Shown in pieces: positions 21,300 through 30,924 of a DNA stretch of 64,000 nucleotides. Made by a program: the position numbers and the translations under genes. The notes beneath the pieces are model-generated. The model ran no database searches, was not told the origin of the DNA, and saw only the letters and a program-made list of their open reading frames with translations. The stretch's first letter is position 1. Every line of letters begins with the position of its first letter. This stretch comes from Spongiibacter sp. IMCC21906 (GTDB taxonomy: Bacteria > Pseudomonadota > Gammaproteobacteria > Pseudomonadales > Spongiibacteraceae). Where the stretch lies: NCBI RefSeq assembly GCF_001010805.1, contig NZ_CP011477.1, positions 434,001 through 498,000 of the forward strand. Reading direction: 5' to 3'.

Positions 21300-21565
21300 C
21301 TGCAATGAAATTGATGAAAATTTAATCAGTTAGTTTTAAGAATAAAGAAGTATATAAATATGTTGATATATATATGTTTTTTTATTCTTGTAGTAATTAT
21401 TACTGAGTGCTCTTTTTGTTGGTAACTTACCTAAATAATTGATTTATATAACAAAATTCATTGTATAACCCTGCGATTTATCCACATTTTTCTTGTTGGC
21501 AGGCTGGGATGTAACTGGGGATGAAATGTGGATAACTTTGCTGTTTTCTGTGGCTTGTGGGTAAG
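21300..21565. other. A+T-rich region with DnaA boxes upstream of mnmG (candidate origin element)
   Basis: The 371-bp gap between mnmG and the histidine kinase has a very A+T-rich block (about 21310-21470, with runs such as ATATATATATG). Three DnaA-box sequences follow within 90 bp: TTATCCACA at 21478-21486, TGTGGATAA at 21528-21536 (inverted, exact) and TGTGGGTAA at 21556-21564 (one mismatch to TTATNCACA allowed). An unwinding region beside clustered boxes next to mnmG is the layout of the E. coli origin. Whether this is the active origin or a DnaA titration site cannot be decided from the sequence alone. Confidence 0.55.
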
Positions 21566-21612
21566 CCACTCATTTTTAAGGGTTTGTATACATTCTGGAG
21601 AGAGCTTATGCC

Positions 21613-23502
21613 CTAGTTTTTCCCCAGGCAATTTAGCAATTTTTCTTTAAGTAAGGGCAATGAAACAGGTTTGCTTAAATAATCGTTCATGCCACATTGA
21701 AGTGCTCGGTCTTTATCTTCCTGAAGGGTATTGGCTGTTAAGGCAATAATAGGCAGTAATGCTAGATCGGGGTTTTGTCTTATTTTTTGGCAGGTTTCAA
21801 AACCATCCATGACGGGCATTTGCAAATCCATTAACACGACATCGGGCATATGATGCGCCAATACCGCTAGTGCTTCGCCGCCATGGTTTGCGGTAGTAAC
21901 TTGTATACCCCACTTTTCGAGTACACGACTCACTAACATTAGATTAACGGGATTATCCTCTACGACTAAGGCTGAAAGCCCCACTAAGCTATTATTGACG
22001 GTAGGTTTAGCGGTTTTTAGTGGTCTTTTTGTCCGGTATTCACAATGCCACTGCAACGTGAATGTGGAGCCACTCCCTACATTACTATTTAATTGCAGCG
22101 ATATATTCATTAGCTCGCAGAGCCGTTTTACTATCGCCAATCCTAAGCCGGAGCCACCGTAACGGCGTATAGTTGAGTTGTCTGCTTGGCGAAAGCTGTC
22201 GAAAATAACTTTTTGTTGATTTGGGCTAATGCCTATACCCGTGTCTTCGATACTTATTTCAACTAGCAGTTGTTTACTGGTTTTCTCTTTGCAAGCAATA
22301 CCCAGCGTAACCTGACCATTTTCAGTGAATTTAACAGCATTACTGCTTAAGTTAAGTAGTACTTGCCTAAGTCGAGTCTCATCCCCTAATAGCTGTATCT
22401 CGTTGAGTGTTGTCTCTATATTCAGCTTTAAACCAATACCTTTGCTATTGGCCTCATAGCGGAGGGCGTTAACAGTTTTTTCCAGAAGCTCATCAATATT
22501 AAAGAAGTCATTGATGATTTCGAGTTCTCCTTTTTCTATTTTAGAAAAATCGAGAATGTCATTTACAATCCCAAGCAGTAATTCGCTGGAATCGCGAGCT
22601 ACTGCCACATAGTGACTTTGTTCTTGGTTAAGTGACGTCTCTTCCAGCAGTTGCAACATACCCAGAGCGCCATTCATTGGTGTGCGGAGTTCGTGGGTCA
22701 TCGTTGCCAAAAATAAGCTTTTTGCCCGGTTGGCTTCTTCGGCCTCTGCTTTGGCCAGTTCTAACTGGCTAACATGGGTTTTGATAGCCAGCTGCTGTTC
22801 ATCGAGGCTGGCTGACATATTATTGATGTGTTTCTGTAGTTCACCGAGTTCACCCGATTGAACATTATTAATACGCACTCCAGTGCGACCGTTTGCTATG
22901 TCTCGGGTTGCGGCATTGATATCATCAAGAGGACTGGCGAGACGTCGACTAATTCGCCATGCCAAACCAATACTGATTATGATTACCAGTATGGCAATTG
23001 AACTGGAAACAAGAAAAATTTGCTGCTGAAGGCGTCTTAGCTCCAAATTAGATTGTTCTACGGCTACCGACCCCAGTAATTTGGACTCGCCGTTATTTAA
23101 TGTTTCGCCTGTTATGGCGTCTTCCATCAACACACTACGTTGAAAAATATTGGCAAACACCATCTCACTTTTTTCGTCGAAGCGCTTTTTATTCACTACC
23201 CGCCATTGCTGGTTACTATCTACTTGGCTAACCGTAATGGAGATAATGTCTTCGGATAAAACGGACGGTAGAAGATCTTTTATTTGTTGTTGATCACCGC
23301 TAATAAGAGCCAGCTCAGCAAGAGCTGCAATATTCTCTGCTACTCGTCGGCCTATCTCCCGCTGACTTTGTTCAGCATCGTTGAGTCGAGCAGCCAGGCT
23401 ATAGCTGAAAAGTGAAATAAACATTAACAGCATTGGTATCAGTCCAACCAACAGAATTTGTTGAAAGAGGCTGTGTTTTCGCAAGCTGTTTAGTAGTGGC
23501 AT
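21613..23502 (-). CDS. Hybrid sensor histidine kinase with receiver domain
   Basis: Inner-membrane two-component sensor, 629 residues. Membrane helices at about 15-37 and 160-182 enclose a periplasmic domain of about 120 residues. HAMP follows (183-235), then a short coiled coil, the phosphoacceptor H270 in MTHELRTPMNG, the ATPase domain (N box SNAVKF 387-392, DTGIG 420-424, GGSGLGL 449-455) and a receiver domain with D559 (VVLMDLQMPVMDG) and K611. No Hpt domain or output regulator is nearby, so phosphate must pass to an unlinked partner. Last gene of a three-gene operon, 3 bp after the binding-protein gene; the periplasmic domain could read that protein's ligand state (inference). Confidence 0.93.
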   Translation of the reverse strand: MPLLNSLRKHSLFQQILLVGLIPMLLMFISLFSYSLAARLNDAEQSQREIGRRVAENIAALAELALISGDQQQIKDLLPSVLSEDIISITVSQVDSNQQWRVVNKKRFDEKSEMVFANIFQRSVLMEDAITGETLNNGESKLLGSVAVEQSNLELRRLQQQIFLVSSSIAILVIIISIGLAWRISRRLASPLDDINAATRDIANGRTGVRINNVQSGELGELQKHINNMSASLDEQQLAIKTHVSQLELAKAEAEEANRAKSLFLATMTHELRTPMNGALGMLQLLEETSLNQEQSHYVAVARDSSELLLGIVNDILDFSKIEKGELEIINDFFNIDELLEKTVNALRYEANSKGIGLKLNIETTLNEIQLLGDETRLRQVLLNLSSNAVKFTENGQVTLGIACKEKTSKQLLVEISIEDTGIGISPNQQKVIFDSFRQADNSTIRRYGGSGLGLAIVKRLCELMNISLQLNSNVGSGSTFTLQWHCEYRTKRPLKTAKPTVNNSLVGLSALVVEDNPVNLMLVSRVLEKWGIQVTTANHGGEALAVLAHHMPDVVLMDLQMPVMDGFETCQKIRQNPDLALLPIIALTANTLQEDKDRALQCGMNDYLSKPVSLPLLKEKLLNCLGKN

Positions 23503-23505
23503 TGT

Positions 23506-24399
23506 CTACTGTTCCAACATTCGAGTTAGCAACGTTGCTTCACTAGGTAAAACAAGGCCTAGTGATCGTGCCACAGAATAATTCAGTTTGACCTCAAACT
23601 GGCTGGGAGGCCTGGGAGGAGGAATTTCTCCAGAGCGAATAAAATGATTGATCATGAGTATCACTTCATTGGTGTAATGATGTGTTTGAGATATCACCGA
23701 TGCCAGTGCGCCAGCATCAACAAAACCCTGGCTAGGTCCGATCAGAGGAGTTTGGTGTCGATAGCTACTTAATAAAATCGCCCGGATACTTTGGGGGTTA
23801 TATAAGTCTTGTTCTGGAGTCGCTAACAATACTTGGTTTTTTTGAATAATTTGATTAATTTTTCGAGTGCTGTCAGCACTCGCTATTTGCCTGGCATCTA
23901 AGTGAATTTCGTCTTGATTATTTATATTTTCTAGTAAGTGTTCATAGTAATAGGCATTTTTGTAGGCCATACCGATCTGAATACTTTGTCCGGAAAACAA
24001 AGTTTTTATTAATACCAGTTGCCGGGAAAGGGGTTGGTCAGAATATACGGCGGTGGTTTTATCCTGTGGAGTTGTTGTACTGAGAAAGTTGGCAGAATTA
24101 ACGTATAAGGCAAATTTAGCATCGTATGAATTACTTTGGGTGAGAGGCAATAAAGCATCGGAAACCACCAGTAGTATATTGCCTCGCTCTTCGGGTTTGG
24201 GAAGATTTCCTATATAGGTTCTGATATTTAAATGACTATCTTTTGCTATCTTTGTGGCAATAGCCTGCAATACCTGATTTTTAACAGGTAAAATTAAATC
24301 CACAGCAGCGCTACTCTCCTGTCCTTGAAGAGTAGTGCTAAAAAATATCTGCGACACAAAAAATACGAGTGCCGTTATTATCGATCGGTAAATTTTCAA
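23506..24399 (-). CDS. Periplasmic substrate-binding protein-like (ABC_sub_bind type)
   Basis: Exported protein of 297 residues with an N-terminal signal peptide (about 1-25, hydrophobic ITALVFFVSQIFF). The mature part resembles the two-lobed binding proteins of the TrpX/ABC_sub_bind group: an early VLQAIATKIAKD segment, and late TPLIGPSQGFVDAGALASVIS with LPSEATLL near the end. No ABC permease or ATPase gene is adjacent. Sandwiched between a TonB-dependent receptor and a sensor kinase, it may deliver ligand information to the kinase rather than to a transporter. The ligand is not evident. Confidence 0.65.
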   Translation of the reverse strand: MKIYRSIITALVFFVSQIFFSTTLQGQESSAAVDLILPVKNQVLQAIATKIAKDSHLNIRTYIGNLPKPEERGNILLVVSDALLPLTQSNSYDAKFALYVNSANFLSTTTPQDKTTAVYSDQPLSRQLVLIKTLFSGQSIQIGMAYKNAYYYEHLLENINNQDEIHLDARQIASADSTRKINQIIQKNQVLLATPEQDLYNPQSIRAILLSSYRHQTPLIGPSQGFVDAGALASVISQTHHYTNEVILMINHFIRSGEIPPPRPPSQFEVKLNYSVARSLGLVLPSEATLLTRMLEQ

Positions 24400-24443
24400 G
24401 AGACTAATCCTTAGTCCTCGTGCTTTTAAAATTTAACAATGCG

Positions 24444-26408
24444 TTAAAACTGGACACTAAGACTGAGCCACTGTCTTAGCTTATTATCATAAATATTGTT
24501 TGCCAATAATTCTGTATCGTTGTCATGCCGATACTGCGCTGTATAAGCTACTTCTATACGGCTGTGGCCAAGACGAAATCGTTTAGCTAACCGGATATCG
24601 CTACGCGAAAATTTGTTTAAATCAGTACCAATTGGTCGCGCGTAATACTGACTTATTGATAGTTGTAAGCTCGGTGTAAAGGAATAGGATAGCAAAGTAC
24701 TACCAGCGGATGTTGGGGTGAAACTGAGTTCTTGGTATACATCACTTTGGGCGTCGATGTAGGCGTAACTAAAATGGAATAACCATTTGTGATTGGGTCG
24801 GAAATCGACCTCTGTTTCTATCCCTCTTTGAGAAAGCTCATTCTCATTAGTGGGATCGAAGGAAAAAAGAGCGATCGATTTAGAGATTAGTCGATCAAGC
24901 TTATCGTCAAATAATTTTACATCCCATTGCAAATTGTAATGGCGAAAATTTCCGTAGTAACCAATCTCTTTTGATTTTATTCTTTCGGGTTTTAAGTCTG
25001 GATTACCTTCAGCGGTAAAATAAAATTTTGCAGTTGTGTTGTTATTTGTAGAGGGCCGAATATTTCGGCCAGTGTATTGCCATTTTGCAGAGGTTTCTAA
25101 AAGATCAGGTGTGCGTATTGCTTCCGAGTAAATTGCCCGAAAACTGTGATCGGGTGAAATATGGTAATGAAGTGTGATACGAGGTGAGAAATTTTTCCCA
25201 TTATTTTCTTCATATTCATAAGAACCTCCGCCATTAAGCGTTATTTTTTCTGTTATTTTTAACTCACCATTAAAAAAAAGTTGGTAACTATGATTATCAA
25301 TAGTTCCGTCGTAGTACGTTTCTGAACTTACCCGAGATTGTTTTAAATGGAATCCTGCAATTGTTTGAAATTTCTCGCTCCATATATAGCTATCTTGGAA
25401 GTCTATGTCTTTTCGATTGATGGCAATATCTTCATCTGCATCGGCAAAAACAAGCGGGTTTGGGTTATCGTTGAGATTAAATCCTGCAGGTGGGATAGCA
25501 ACAAGTAATTTTGTTTCTTGATCTTGACTGGAAAAATCAACACGTAAACTTTGGGTATGGAACGGAGAAAAATCCCAATCCAATTTTCCAGAAAAATAAT
25601 AATCTACATTGTCTGATCTCGGTATAATTGTATCTATATCGGAAGGGTCATCATTGGTCCAACCTTTCTTATAACCAAATCCAAAACTGCCATTTATGGA
25701 TTCTGAAAGCTGTTTTTCATAACGGCTATTAATCAGTTTTACACTTTTTGAATCTATTCGTTCGCCGCCATCTTTATTGCTATCAAAACCATTATCTTTA
25801 CGGCTGTTTACAGTTATTTTATAAAAGCCATCTGCATACTCTCCAGCGTGACTAATGCGATAATCTTCACTATCTTCTGTACCCCGTCGAGCGCTCATTA
25901 TTAGTTTTTCGCTATCGGCGGGATGTCGGGTAATTATATTAATGACGCCGAGAAAGGCATTGGCGCCGTAACTTGCAGTGGCGGGGCCGCGTACAACTTC
26001 GATACGTTGAATGTCTTCAATACTAATAGGGATATCAGTCCAGTCCACGGTGGCTAACCCGGCCTGATACACTGAGCGACCATCGATCAGCACCTGCATT
26101 CTTCTTGAATCCCGATAATTGCTCCCGTGGTAACTTACTACGTAATTGTAACCGTCTCTGGCACCTACGGAGGTGCCGGGGATTAATCTGAATAATTCGG
26201 GGATTTCTCGCAGGCCGGAGGCAATTATCATGTCTCTGTCGATAACCGATACACTGGCAGGCACTTCGGTTCTATTTTGTTTCAATCTTGCTGGTGTTAG
26301 TACGACTGGCAGGTTTTCGTCGCCGAGTAAACTGGCAGACGTATTATTAGTGGTAAGACCAATAGCAAAAAGCAGCACTAAACTGCCTGGAAGACGCGGG
26401 CAATGCAT
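24444..26408 (-). CDS. TonB-dependent outer-membrane receptor
   Basis: The 654-residue outer-membrane receptor has a signal peptide (to about residue 27, ending NTSASLLG), a plug domain (about 35-150; VSVIDRDMI, LIDGRSVYQ, RIEVVRGPATASYGANAFLGVINI) and a 22-strand-type barrel ending with aromatic residues (LSLSVQF). ATG 26408 is chosen over 26423 because AGGAGAGAGG lies just upstream of it. The plug resembles cobalamin/colicin-type receptors more than siderophore receptors, but substrate assignment is weak. First gene of the operon with the binding protein (44 bp) and kinase. Confidence 0.9.
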   Translation of the reverse strand: MHCPRLPGSLVLLFAIGLTTNNTSASLLGDENLPVVLTPARLKQNRTEVPASVSVIDRDMIIASGLREIPELFRLIPGTSVGARDGYNYVVSYHGSNYRDSRRMQVLIDGRSVYQAGLATVDWTDIPISIEDIQRIEVVRGPATASYGANAFLGVINIITRHPADSEKLIMSARRGTEDSEDYRISHAGEYADGFYKITVNSRKDNGFDSNKDGGERIDSKSVKLINSRYEKQLSESINGSFGFGYKKGWTNDDPSDIDTIIPRSDNVDYYFSGKLDWDFSPFHTQSLRVDFSSQDQETKLLVAIPPAGFNLNDNPNPLVFADADEDIAINRKDIDFQDSYIWSEKFQTIAGFHLKQSRVSSETYYDGTIDNHSYQLFFNGELKITEKITLNGGGSYEYEENNGKNFSPRITLHYHISPDHSFRAIYSEAIRTPDLLETSAKWQYTGRNIRPSTNNNTTAKFYFTAEGNPDLKPERIKSKEIGYYGNFRHYNLQWDVKLFDDKLDRLISKSIALFSFDPTNENELSQRGIETEVDFRPNHKWLFHFSYAYIDAQSDVYQELSFTPTSAGSTLLSYSFTPSLQLSISQYYARPIGTDLNKFSRSDIRLAKRFRLGHSRIEVAYTAQYRHDNDTELLANNIYDNKLRQWLSLSVQF

Positions 26409-26536
26409 CCTCTCTCCTTTCATTTTTATAAAGTGATATTTAGCAGTTTATCCTTTGTTGCTGGAATACGGCTAGGCCTGTCACTTATATTTAGTGGCGA
26501 TAGTGAGTCGTTGTTATTTTTATAGGGGGAGTCGCG

Positions 26537-27901
26537 TTATTTACCGATGCAGAAACTGGAAAATATTCGGCCGAGAAGGTCGTCGGCGCTGAATTCACCG
26601 GTAATTTCTGATAAGGCGTTTTGAGCGAGGCGAAGTTCTTCGGCCAGCAACTCACCAGCTTGATAATATTTGAGTTGTTCATCACTGGCTTGTAGATGTT
26701 GGCGGGCTTGCTCTAGCGCATCGAGATGGCGGCGACGGGCAATAAAATTAGAATCGCTTTCTTCAAAACCCATGCAATTCTTAAGGTGTTGACGAAGAGC
26801 ATCGATGCCCTCGCCTTGTTTGGCAGCAATTTTCAAGGATGGGATGCCGTCAATTTCTGCTGTGATGTCATAGCCCAAGTCACATTTATTAAATAATACG
26901 GTGAGCCTGCCATCTTGCGCAGCGTTATGAAACTCTTTAGGGATAGCGCGATGATCTTGCGTGGTGGTGATATCGACAACAAGCAAGATTCGGTCAGCTT
27001 TATCTATTTCTGACCAGGCGCGCCGAATTCCTTCTTGTTCTACAGGATCTGCACTGTCTCGCAGACCGGCGGTATCGATGATATGTAAGGGCATACCATC
27101 GATAAGAATATTCTCTCTGAGAACATCTCTTGTGGTACCGGCTATGTCGGTAACAATGGCAGATTCTCGTCCAGCCAAAGCATTAAGTAAACTGGATTTC
27201 CCAGCATTGGGTTGGCCGGCAATGACAACGGTCATTCCCTCTCGCAGTAAACTGCCTTGCTTTGCTGATTTAAAAACAGCTTCTAGTTCTTGGCGAATAA
27301 CAGAAAGATCAGTGGCGACTTTACCGTCACTAAGAAAATCGATTTCTTCTTCGGGGAAATCAATTGCAGCTTCTACATAAATACGCAGTACGGTGATGGC
27401 TTCTACCAAGGCGTAGATATGCCGACTGAATTCCCCTTCTAAGGATCGCATAGCCTGCTTGGCGGCTTGTTCAGAGGCGCTGTCGATAAGATCGGCAATC
27501 GCCTCAGCTTGGGCTAAATCTATTTTGTCGTTTAGAAAGGCTCGCTCTGAGAATTCACCTGGCCTTGCCATTCGGGCACCTGAGCGCAGTACTTCTCTAA
27601 GGAGTAGATCCATAATTACGGGGCCGCCGTGGCCTTGAAGTTCTAGTACATCTTCTCCAGTAAATGAGTTGGGGCCAGGAAAATACAGAGTAATTCCGCG
27701 ATCTATTAGCTCAGACGGTTTGTTTTCTAGCTGTCGGTAGAAACTAGCAAAGTGTGCATAACGGGGTTTGAGCGAAGGGAGGTTGAGCAGTTTATCGGCG
27801 ATATCAATACAAGCTGGGCCAGAAATACGCACGATACCGACACCGCCCTTTCCTGGGGCTGTTGCAATTGCAGCAATGGTGTCAGATATCGTGCCAGCCA
27901 T
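26537..27901 (-). CDS. mnmE: tRNA modification GTPase MnmE
   Basis: Partner of MnmG in U34 modification. The 454-residue protein has an N-terminal formyl-THF-binding domain ([22 protein letters not shown] at start), a G domain with GQPNAGKSS (G1, about 223-231), DTAG (G3) and NKCD (G4), and the C-terminal FCIGK that supplies the catalytic-centre cysteine. Lies 18 bp after yidC in the rpmH-rnpA-yidD-yidC-mnmE series. Confidence 0.98.
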   Translation of the reverse strand: MAGTISDTIAAIATAPGKGGVGIVRISGPACIDIADKLLNLPSLKPRYAHFASFYRQLENKPSELIDRGITLYFPGPNSFTGEDVLELQGHGGPVIMDLLLREVLRSGARMARPGEFSERAFLNDKIDLAQAEAIADLIDSASEQAAKQAMRSLEGEFSRHIYALVEAITVLRIYVEAAIDFPEEEIDFLSDGKVATDLSVIRQELEAVFKSAKQGSLLREGMTVVIAGQPNAGKSSLLNALAGRESAIVTDIAGTTRDVLRENILIDGMPLHIIDTAGLRDSADPVEQEGIRRAWSEIDKADRILLVVDITTTQDHRAIPKEFHNAAQDGRLTVLFNKCDLGYDITAEIDGIPSLKIAAKQGEGIDALRQHLKNCMGFEESDSNFIARRRHLDALEQARQHLQASDEQLKYYQAGELLAEELRLAQNALSEITGEFSADDLLGRIFSSFCIGK

Positions 27902-27919
27902 AATGGCTTTACCAGTCCT

Positions 27920-29608
27920 TTACGTTTTCGCCAGCTCTTTTTTCTCAATACCTTTGGTAATGATGTATTGCTGAATAATTGAAAGGGTATTGTTTACAAC
28001 CCAGTACAACACCAGCCCTGCGGGGAAAAACAGGAAGAAGAAGGTGAATATCAATGGCAGCCACTGCATTACTTTGGCTTGCATTGGATCTGGTGGTGGC
28101 GGATTGAGCTTTTGCTGAATAAACATGGAAATCCCCATCACTACTGGCAGGATGAAATAGGGATCCATAGCAGATAAGTCATTAATCCACAGCATAAACG
28201 GGGCATGACGAAGCTCTATACTTTCCATCAATACCCAGTACAGAGAGATAAATACTGGCATCTGCACAATCATAGGTAAGCAGCCGCCAAGTGGGTTTAT
28301 CTTCTCTTTTTTGTATAGCTCCATCATCGCTTGGGATTGCTTTTGACGGTCGTCAGCGTAGCGCTCTTTAATATCCACAAGCTTGGGCTGTACTTTGCGC
28401 ATATTGGCCATAGAGGTAAAGGCCTTAGCATTCAACTGGAAGAATGCGGCTTTAATTAATACCGTAACGGCAATAATTGACCAGCCCCAATTACCTAGAA
28501 AGCCATGAATTTTGGTGAGTAACCAAAACAACGGTTGGGCTATCCACCACAGCCAGCCGTAATCGACTGTTAAATCTAAACCGGGTGCAATGCCTTCAAG
28601 GCGGTATTGGTCTTTAGGACCTGTATATAAAGACGCGCCTATTTTACCTTGCTGGCCAGCGGGGACAGATACTTCGGCACCGGTCATGCGGGCGATATTC
28701 ATACCCTGTTTAGTAACCACAGTGTTGAGCTGATTGGTTTGGTCCTGGGGTGGCACCCAAGCGCTCAGAAAATAATGTTGGCTTATACCAATCCAGCCAC
28801 CGTCAACACTTTCTTTTAGTGGCTTGTCCTTCATTTTAGGAAAAGCCAATTTGCTGTAGAGGTCCTCGTTATTGGCATAGGCGACGCCCATAAAGGGCTT
28901 CATAGAGAATAGCCCGCCTTTATCATCAACACTGGGGTCGACGCTGTTGTCTCTTTTTAATTGACCAAAAAACTTGGCTTGGAAGTCAGTGCTGCTGCCG
29001 TTATCGATCAGGTACTCAACGTTAATAAGGTATTTTCCACGCTCAAAGATAAAGCGTTTTACCAATCTCACTTCCTGGTTGTATTGATAATGGAGATCAA
29101 CGTTTAGTGTATCTTGGCCGTCTTGAAGTGAAAAACGAGTGGCGCTGGTTGAGAATGTGGGTCGACCATTTGCGGTATCGGTGGCGTTTTTACCGATTAA
29201 GCCACTTTGTGCAACATACGTTCTTTCCGCGTTGTTACTCAATACGACAAAGGGGTCATTAGATTCGAGTTTTGCGGTGAAATTAGGTAAAGCGCTGTAT
29301 ACGACATCGCCACCCTGTAAGGCAATTTCTATATTCAACACGTCGGTGGTGATTTTGATGCGGTCAGCATCAGTGACCACAGGGCCGTTTTCTTCTGGGA
29401 CCTCGGTTGATTCACTGGCAACGGGTATATCTATAGAAGAAGGTGAGTCATTTGTGCCAGTGGAGTCGCTTTCGCTCGGGCTTTGCTTTTTGAGCGCTGC
29501 ACTTTGTGTGGTTGAGTCAGGCAATTCAAAGTTGCGCCACTCTACCAGCAGCATGAATGACAGGGCGGCAATAGCGGCGATCAATAGATAGCGCTGAAAA
29601 TCAATCAT
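27920..29608 (-). CDS. yidC: Membrane protein insertase YidC
   Basis: Inserts and folds inner-membrane proteins with or without Sec. The 562-residue protein has an N-terminal membrane helix (FQRYLLIAAIAALSFMLLV), a large periplasmic domain (about 60-340) and the conserved five-helix core (about 345-550; NWGWSIIAVTVLIK, PLGGCLPMIVQMPVFISLYW, LYWVVNNTLSIIQQ). ATG 29608 overlaps the yidD stop by 8 bp and gives the usual N-terminus; the longer ORF start at 29683 lies wholly within yidD. Confidence 0.97.
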   Translation of the reverse strand: MIDFQRYLLIAAIAALSFMLLVEWRNFELPDSTTQSAALKKQSPSESDSTGTNDSPSSIDIPVASESTEVPEENGPVVTDADRIKITTDVLNIEIALQGGDVVYSALPNFTAKLESNDPFVVLSNNAERTYVAQSGLIGKNATDTANGRPTFSTSATRFSLQDGQDTLNVDLHYQYNQEVRLVKRFIFERGKYLINVEYLIDNGSSTDFQAKFFGQLKRDNSVDPSVDDKGGLFSMKPFMGVAYANNEDLYSKLAFPKMKDKPLKESVDGGWIGISQHYFLSAWVPPQDQTNQLNTVVTKQGMNIARMTGAEVSVPAGQQGKIGASLYTGPKDQYRLEGIAPGLDLTVDYGWLWWIAQPLFWLLTKIHGFLGNWGWSIIAVTVLIKAAFFQLNAKAFTSMANMRKVQPKLVDIKERYADDRQKQSQAMMELYKKEKINPLGGCLPMIVQMPVFISLYWVLMESIELRHAPFMLWINDLSAMDPYFILPVVMGISMFIQQKLNPPPPDPMQAKVMQWLPLIFTFFFLFFPAGLVLYWVVNNTLSIIQQYIITKGIEKKELAKT

Positions 29609-29864
29609 TGTGTGAGGGCCTAGAAAGTTGGAATTGTGGTTTTTTGCATTGGCAGGGCGGAACGGGGTCGTAACCGCCGTCATTTAAGGGGTGACAACGA
29701 GCTATGCGGCAAATACTCAGCCAGCTGCCACGGAGCGCACCGTATTCCTGGAGCGCTTCAACAGTATAGTGGGAACAACTGGGATAGAACCGACAGCGCC
29801 CAGCCATTACGGGGCTAAGAAGTAATTGATAGGCTTTAACCAGCAAAATTAGCAGCCGCCTCAT
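29601..29864 (-). CDS. yidD: Membrane protein insertion efficiency factor YidD
   Basis: Small membrane-associated protein of 87 residues assisting YidC. The family core is present: YQLLLSPVMAGRCRFYPSCSHYTVEAL with its conserved cysteines and RIARCHPLNDGGYDPVP (cut here into RIARCHPLNDGG and YDPVP). Lies 6 bp after rnpA and overlaps yidC by 8 bp. Confidence 0.96.
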   Translation of the reverse strand: MRRLLILLVKAYQLLLSPVMAGRCRFYPSCSHYTVEALQEYGALRGSWLSICRIARCHPLNDGGYDPVPPCQCKKPQFQLSRPSHND

Positions 29865-29870
29865 GGAGCT

Positions 29871-30254
29871 TTAGACCTCTTTTTTGTCGCGTCTAACCTG
29901 CTTTTCTGCGCGTCGTTGTAGTTGCGACCAAAGTTGGTTACAGATGTCGTGAAGCTGATGGTTATCCATTTTATCTAAGCCACGTCTTGCTAGCACGATT
30001 ACATCCAGACCGCTTAATTGGTTTTGCTGCAAACGAAAAGTTTCCCGCACAATACGCTTTATTCGATTACGCTGCACCGCTAAACGCACATTTTTCTTGG
30101 CGATAACCAATCCCAGACGAGGATGGTTGTTCTGGCTGGGTAGTGCAAGGAAGAGAATTTCGGGTGAAGAAACCTTCAGGCGAGACTGATCAAACACCGA
30201 TTGATAATCGCTGGATTGAAGAAGACGCAGTGTTTTACCAAATTGAAAACTCAC
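29871..30254 (-). CDS. rnpA: Ribonuclease P protein component
   Basis: Protein subunit of RNase P, which matures tRNA 5' ends. The RNR motif appears as VQRNRIKRIVRETFRL, with KTLRLLQSSDYQSVF at the start of the domain. From GTG 30254 (VSFQFGKTLRLL) the length is 127 residues, near the usual 115-125. The frame stays open to GTG 30320, inside rpmH, which would add 22 unconserved residues. Short starts in this gene are often ambiguous, so the longer form cannot be excluded. Confidence 0.93.
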   Translation of the reverse strand: MSFQFGKTLRLLQSSDYQSVFDQSRLKVSSPEILFLALPSQNNHPRLGLVIAKKNVRLAVQRNRIKRIVRETFRLQQNQLSGLDVIVLARRGLDKMDNHQLHDICNQLWSQLQRRAEKQVRRDKKEV

Positions 30255-30288
30255 TGCGCCGCCAGCGGAATCCCTATCGGTTTCTGGC

Positions 30289-30423
30289 TTATGCAGAAAG
30301 GCTAGCGCGGCCTTTTGCACGACGGCGGTTAATCAGTTTGCGGCCGTTTTTTGTTGCCATGCGCGCACGAAAACCGTGGGTACGGGCGCGTTTCAGGTTG
30401 CTTGGTTGAAATGTTCTTTTCAT
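30289..30423 (-). CDS. rpmH: 50S ribosomal protein L34
   Basis: This 44-residue, very basic protein begins [19 protein letters not shown] and ends [12 protein letters not shown], which is the complete bL34 sequence pattern. It is the first gene of the leftward rpmH-rnpA-yidD-yidC-mnmE cluster and diverges from dnaA. Confidence 0.98.
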   Translation of the reverse strand: MKRTFQPSNLKRARTHGFRARMATKNGRKLINRRRAKGRASLSA

Positions 30424-30924
30424 GACTTAATCCGTCTATCTGTCTTTTGCACCCTAGTTTGGCGCATGGCCCAACACCGGTATGGCGCTGGACACAGTAA
30501 AATTGGATCGCGAATTTTAGTTGAGTAGCGCGTGAATAGCAACGGCTAAGCCCTTCCCTATTAAAAGAAAAGCTAAGGCTTAGCAGCTCTTAGTGTTATT
30601 TGTACTTTTAAACAAATTACGCACTAGATATCCACAGCTATCAAGCATAGTTATACACAGTGTGTGTTGTTTTGATTTTAGCGCTTGAAAGTTTTAAAAA
30701 AACCTGTATCGTTATGAATATAAAGAAGTTTTTATTTTTAAGCCAATAATAATATCTGTTAATTAATTGTGGATAAGTATTGGTTTCGAAGGTAGAATTC
30801 AGTCTTAATTACGTCTTTTTGGCTTAAATCGAATCCACGTTCCAAGCATTAAAATCAATAACAGCTCCCGCTATATATTTAGTGCCGGAGGCTGCATTAC
30901 ACCCCTGTTCATATGGAGAAAGCA
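30424..30924. other. rpmH–dnaA intergenic region, candidate replication origin and divergent promoters
   Basis: About 500 bp, strongly A+T-rich from 30600 to 30860. DnaA-box matches are TTATACACA at 30651-30659, TGTGGATAA at 30769-30777 and the near match ATATCCACA at 30628-30636. It is also the point where gene direction changes: everything to the left back to atp is transcribed leftward, and dnaA to gyrB runs rightward. In Pseudomonas the origin occupies this gap. The boxes could alternatively serve dnaA autoregulation. Confidence 0.6.
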
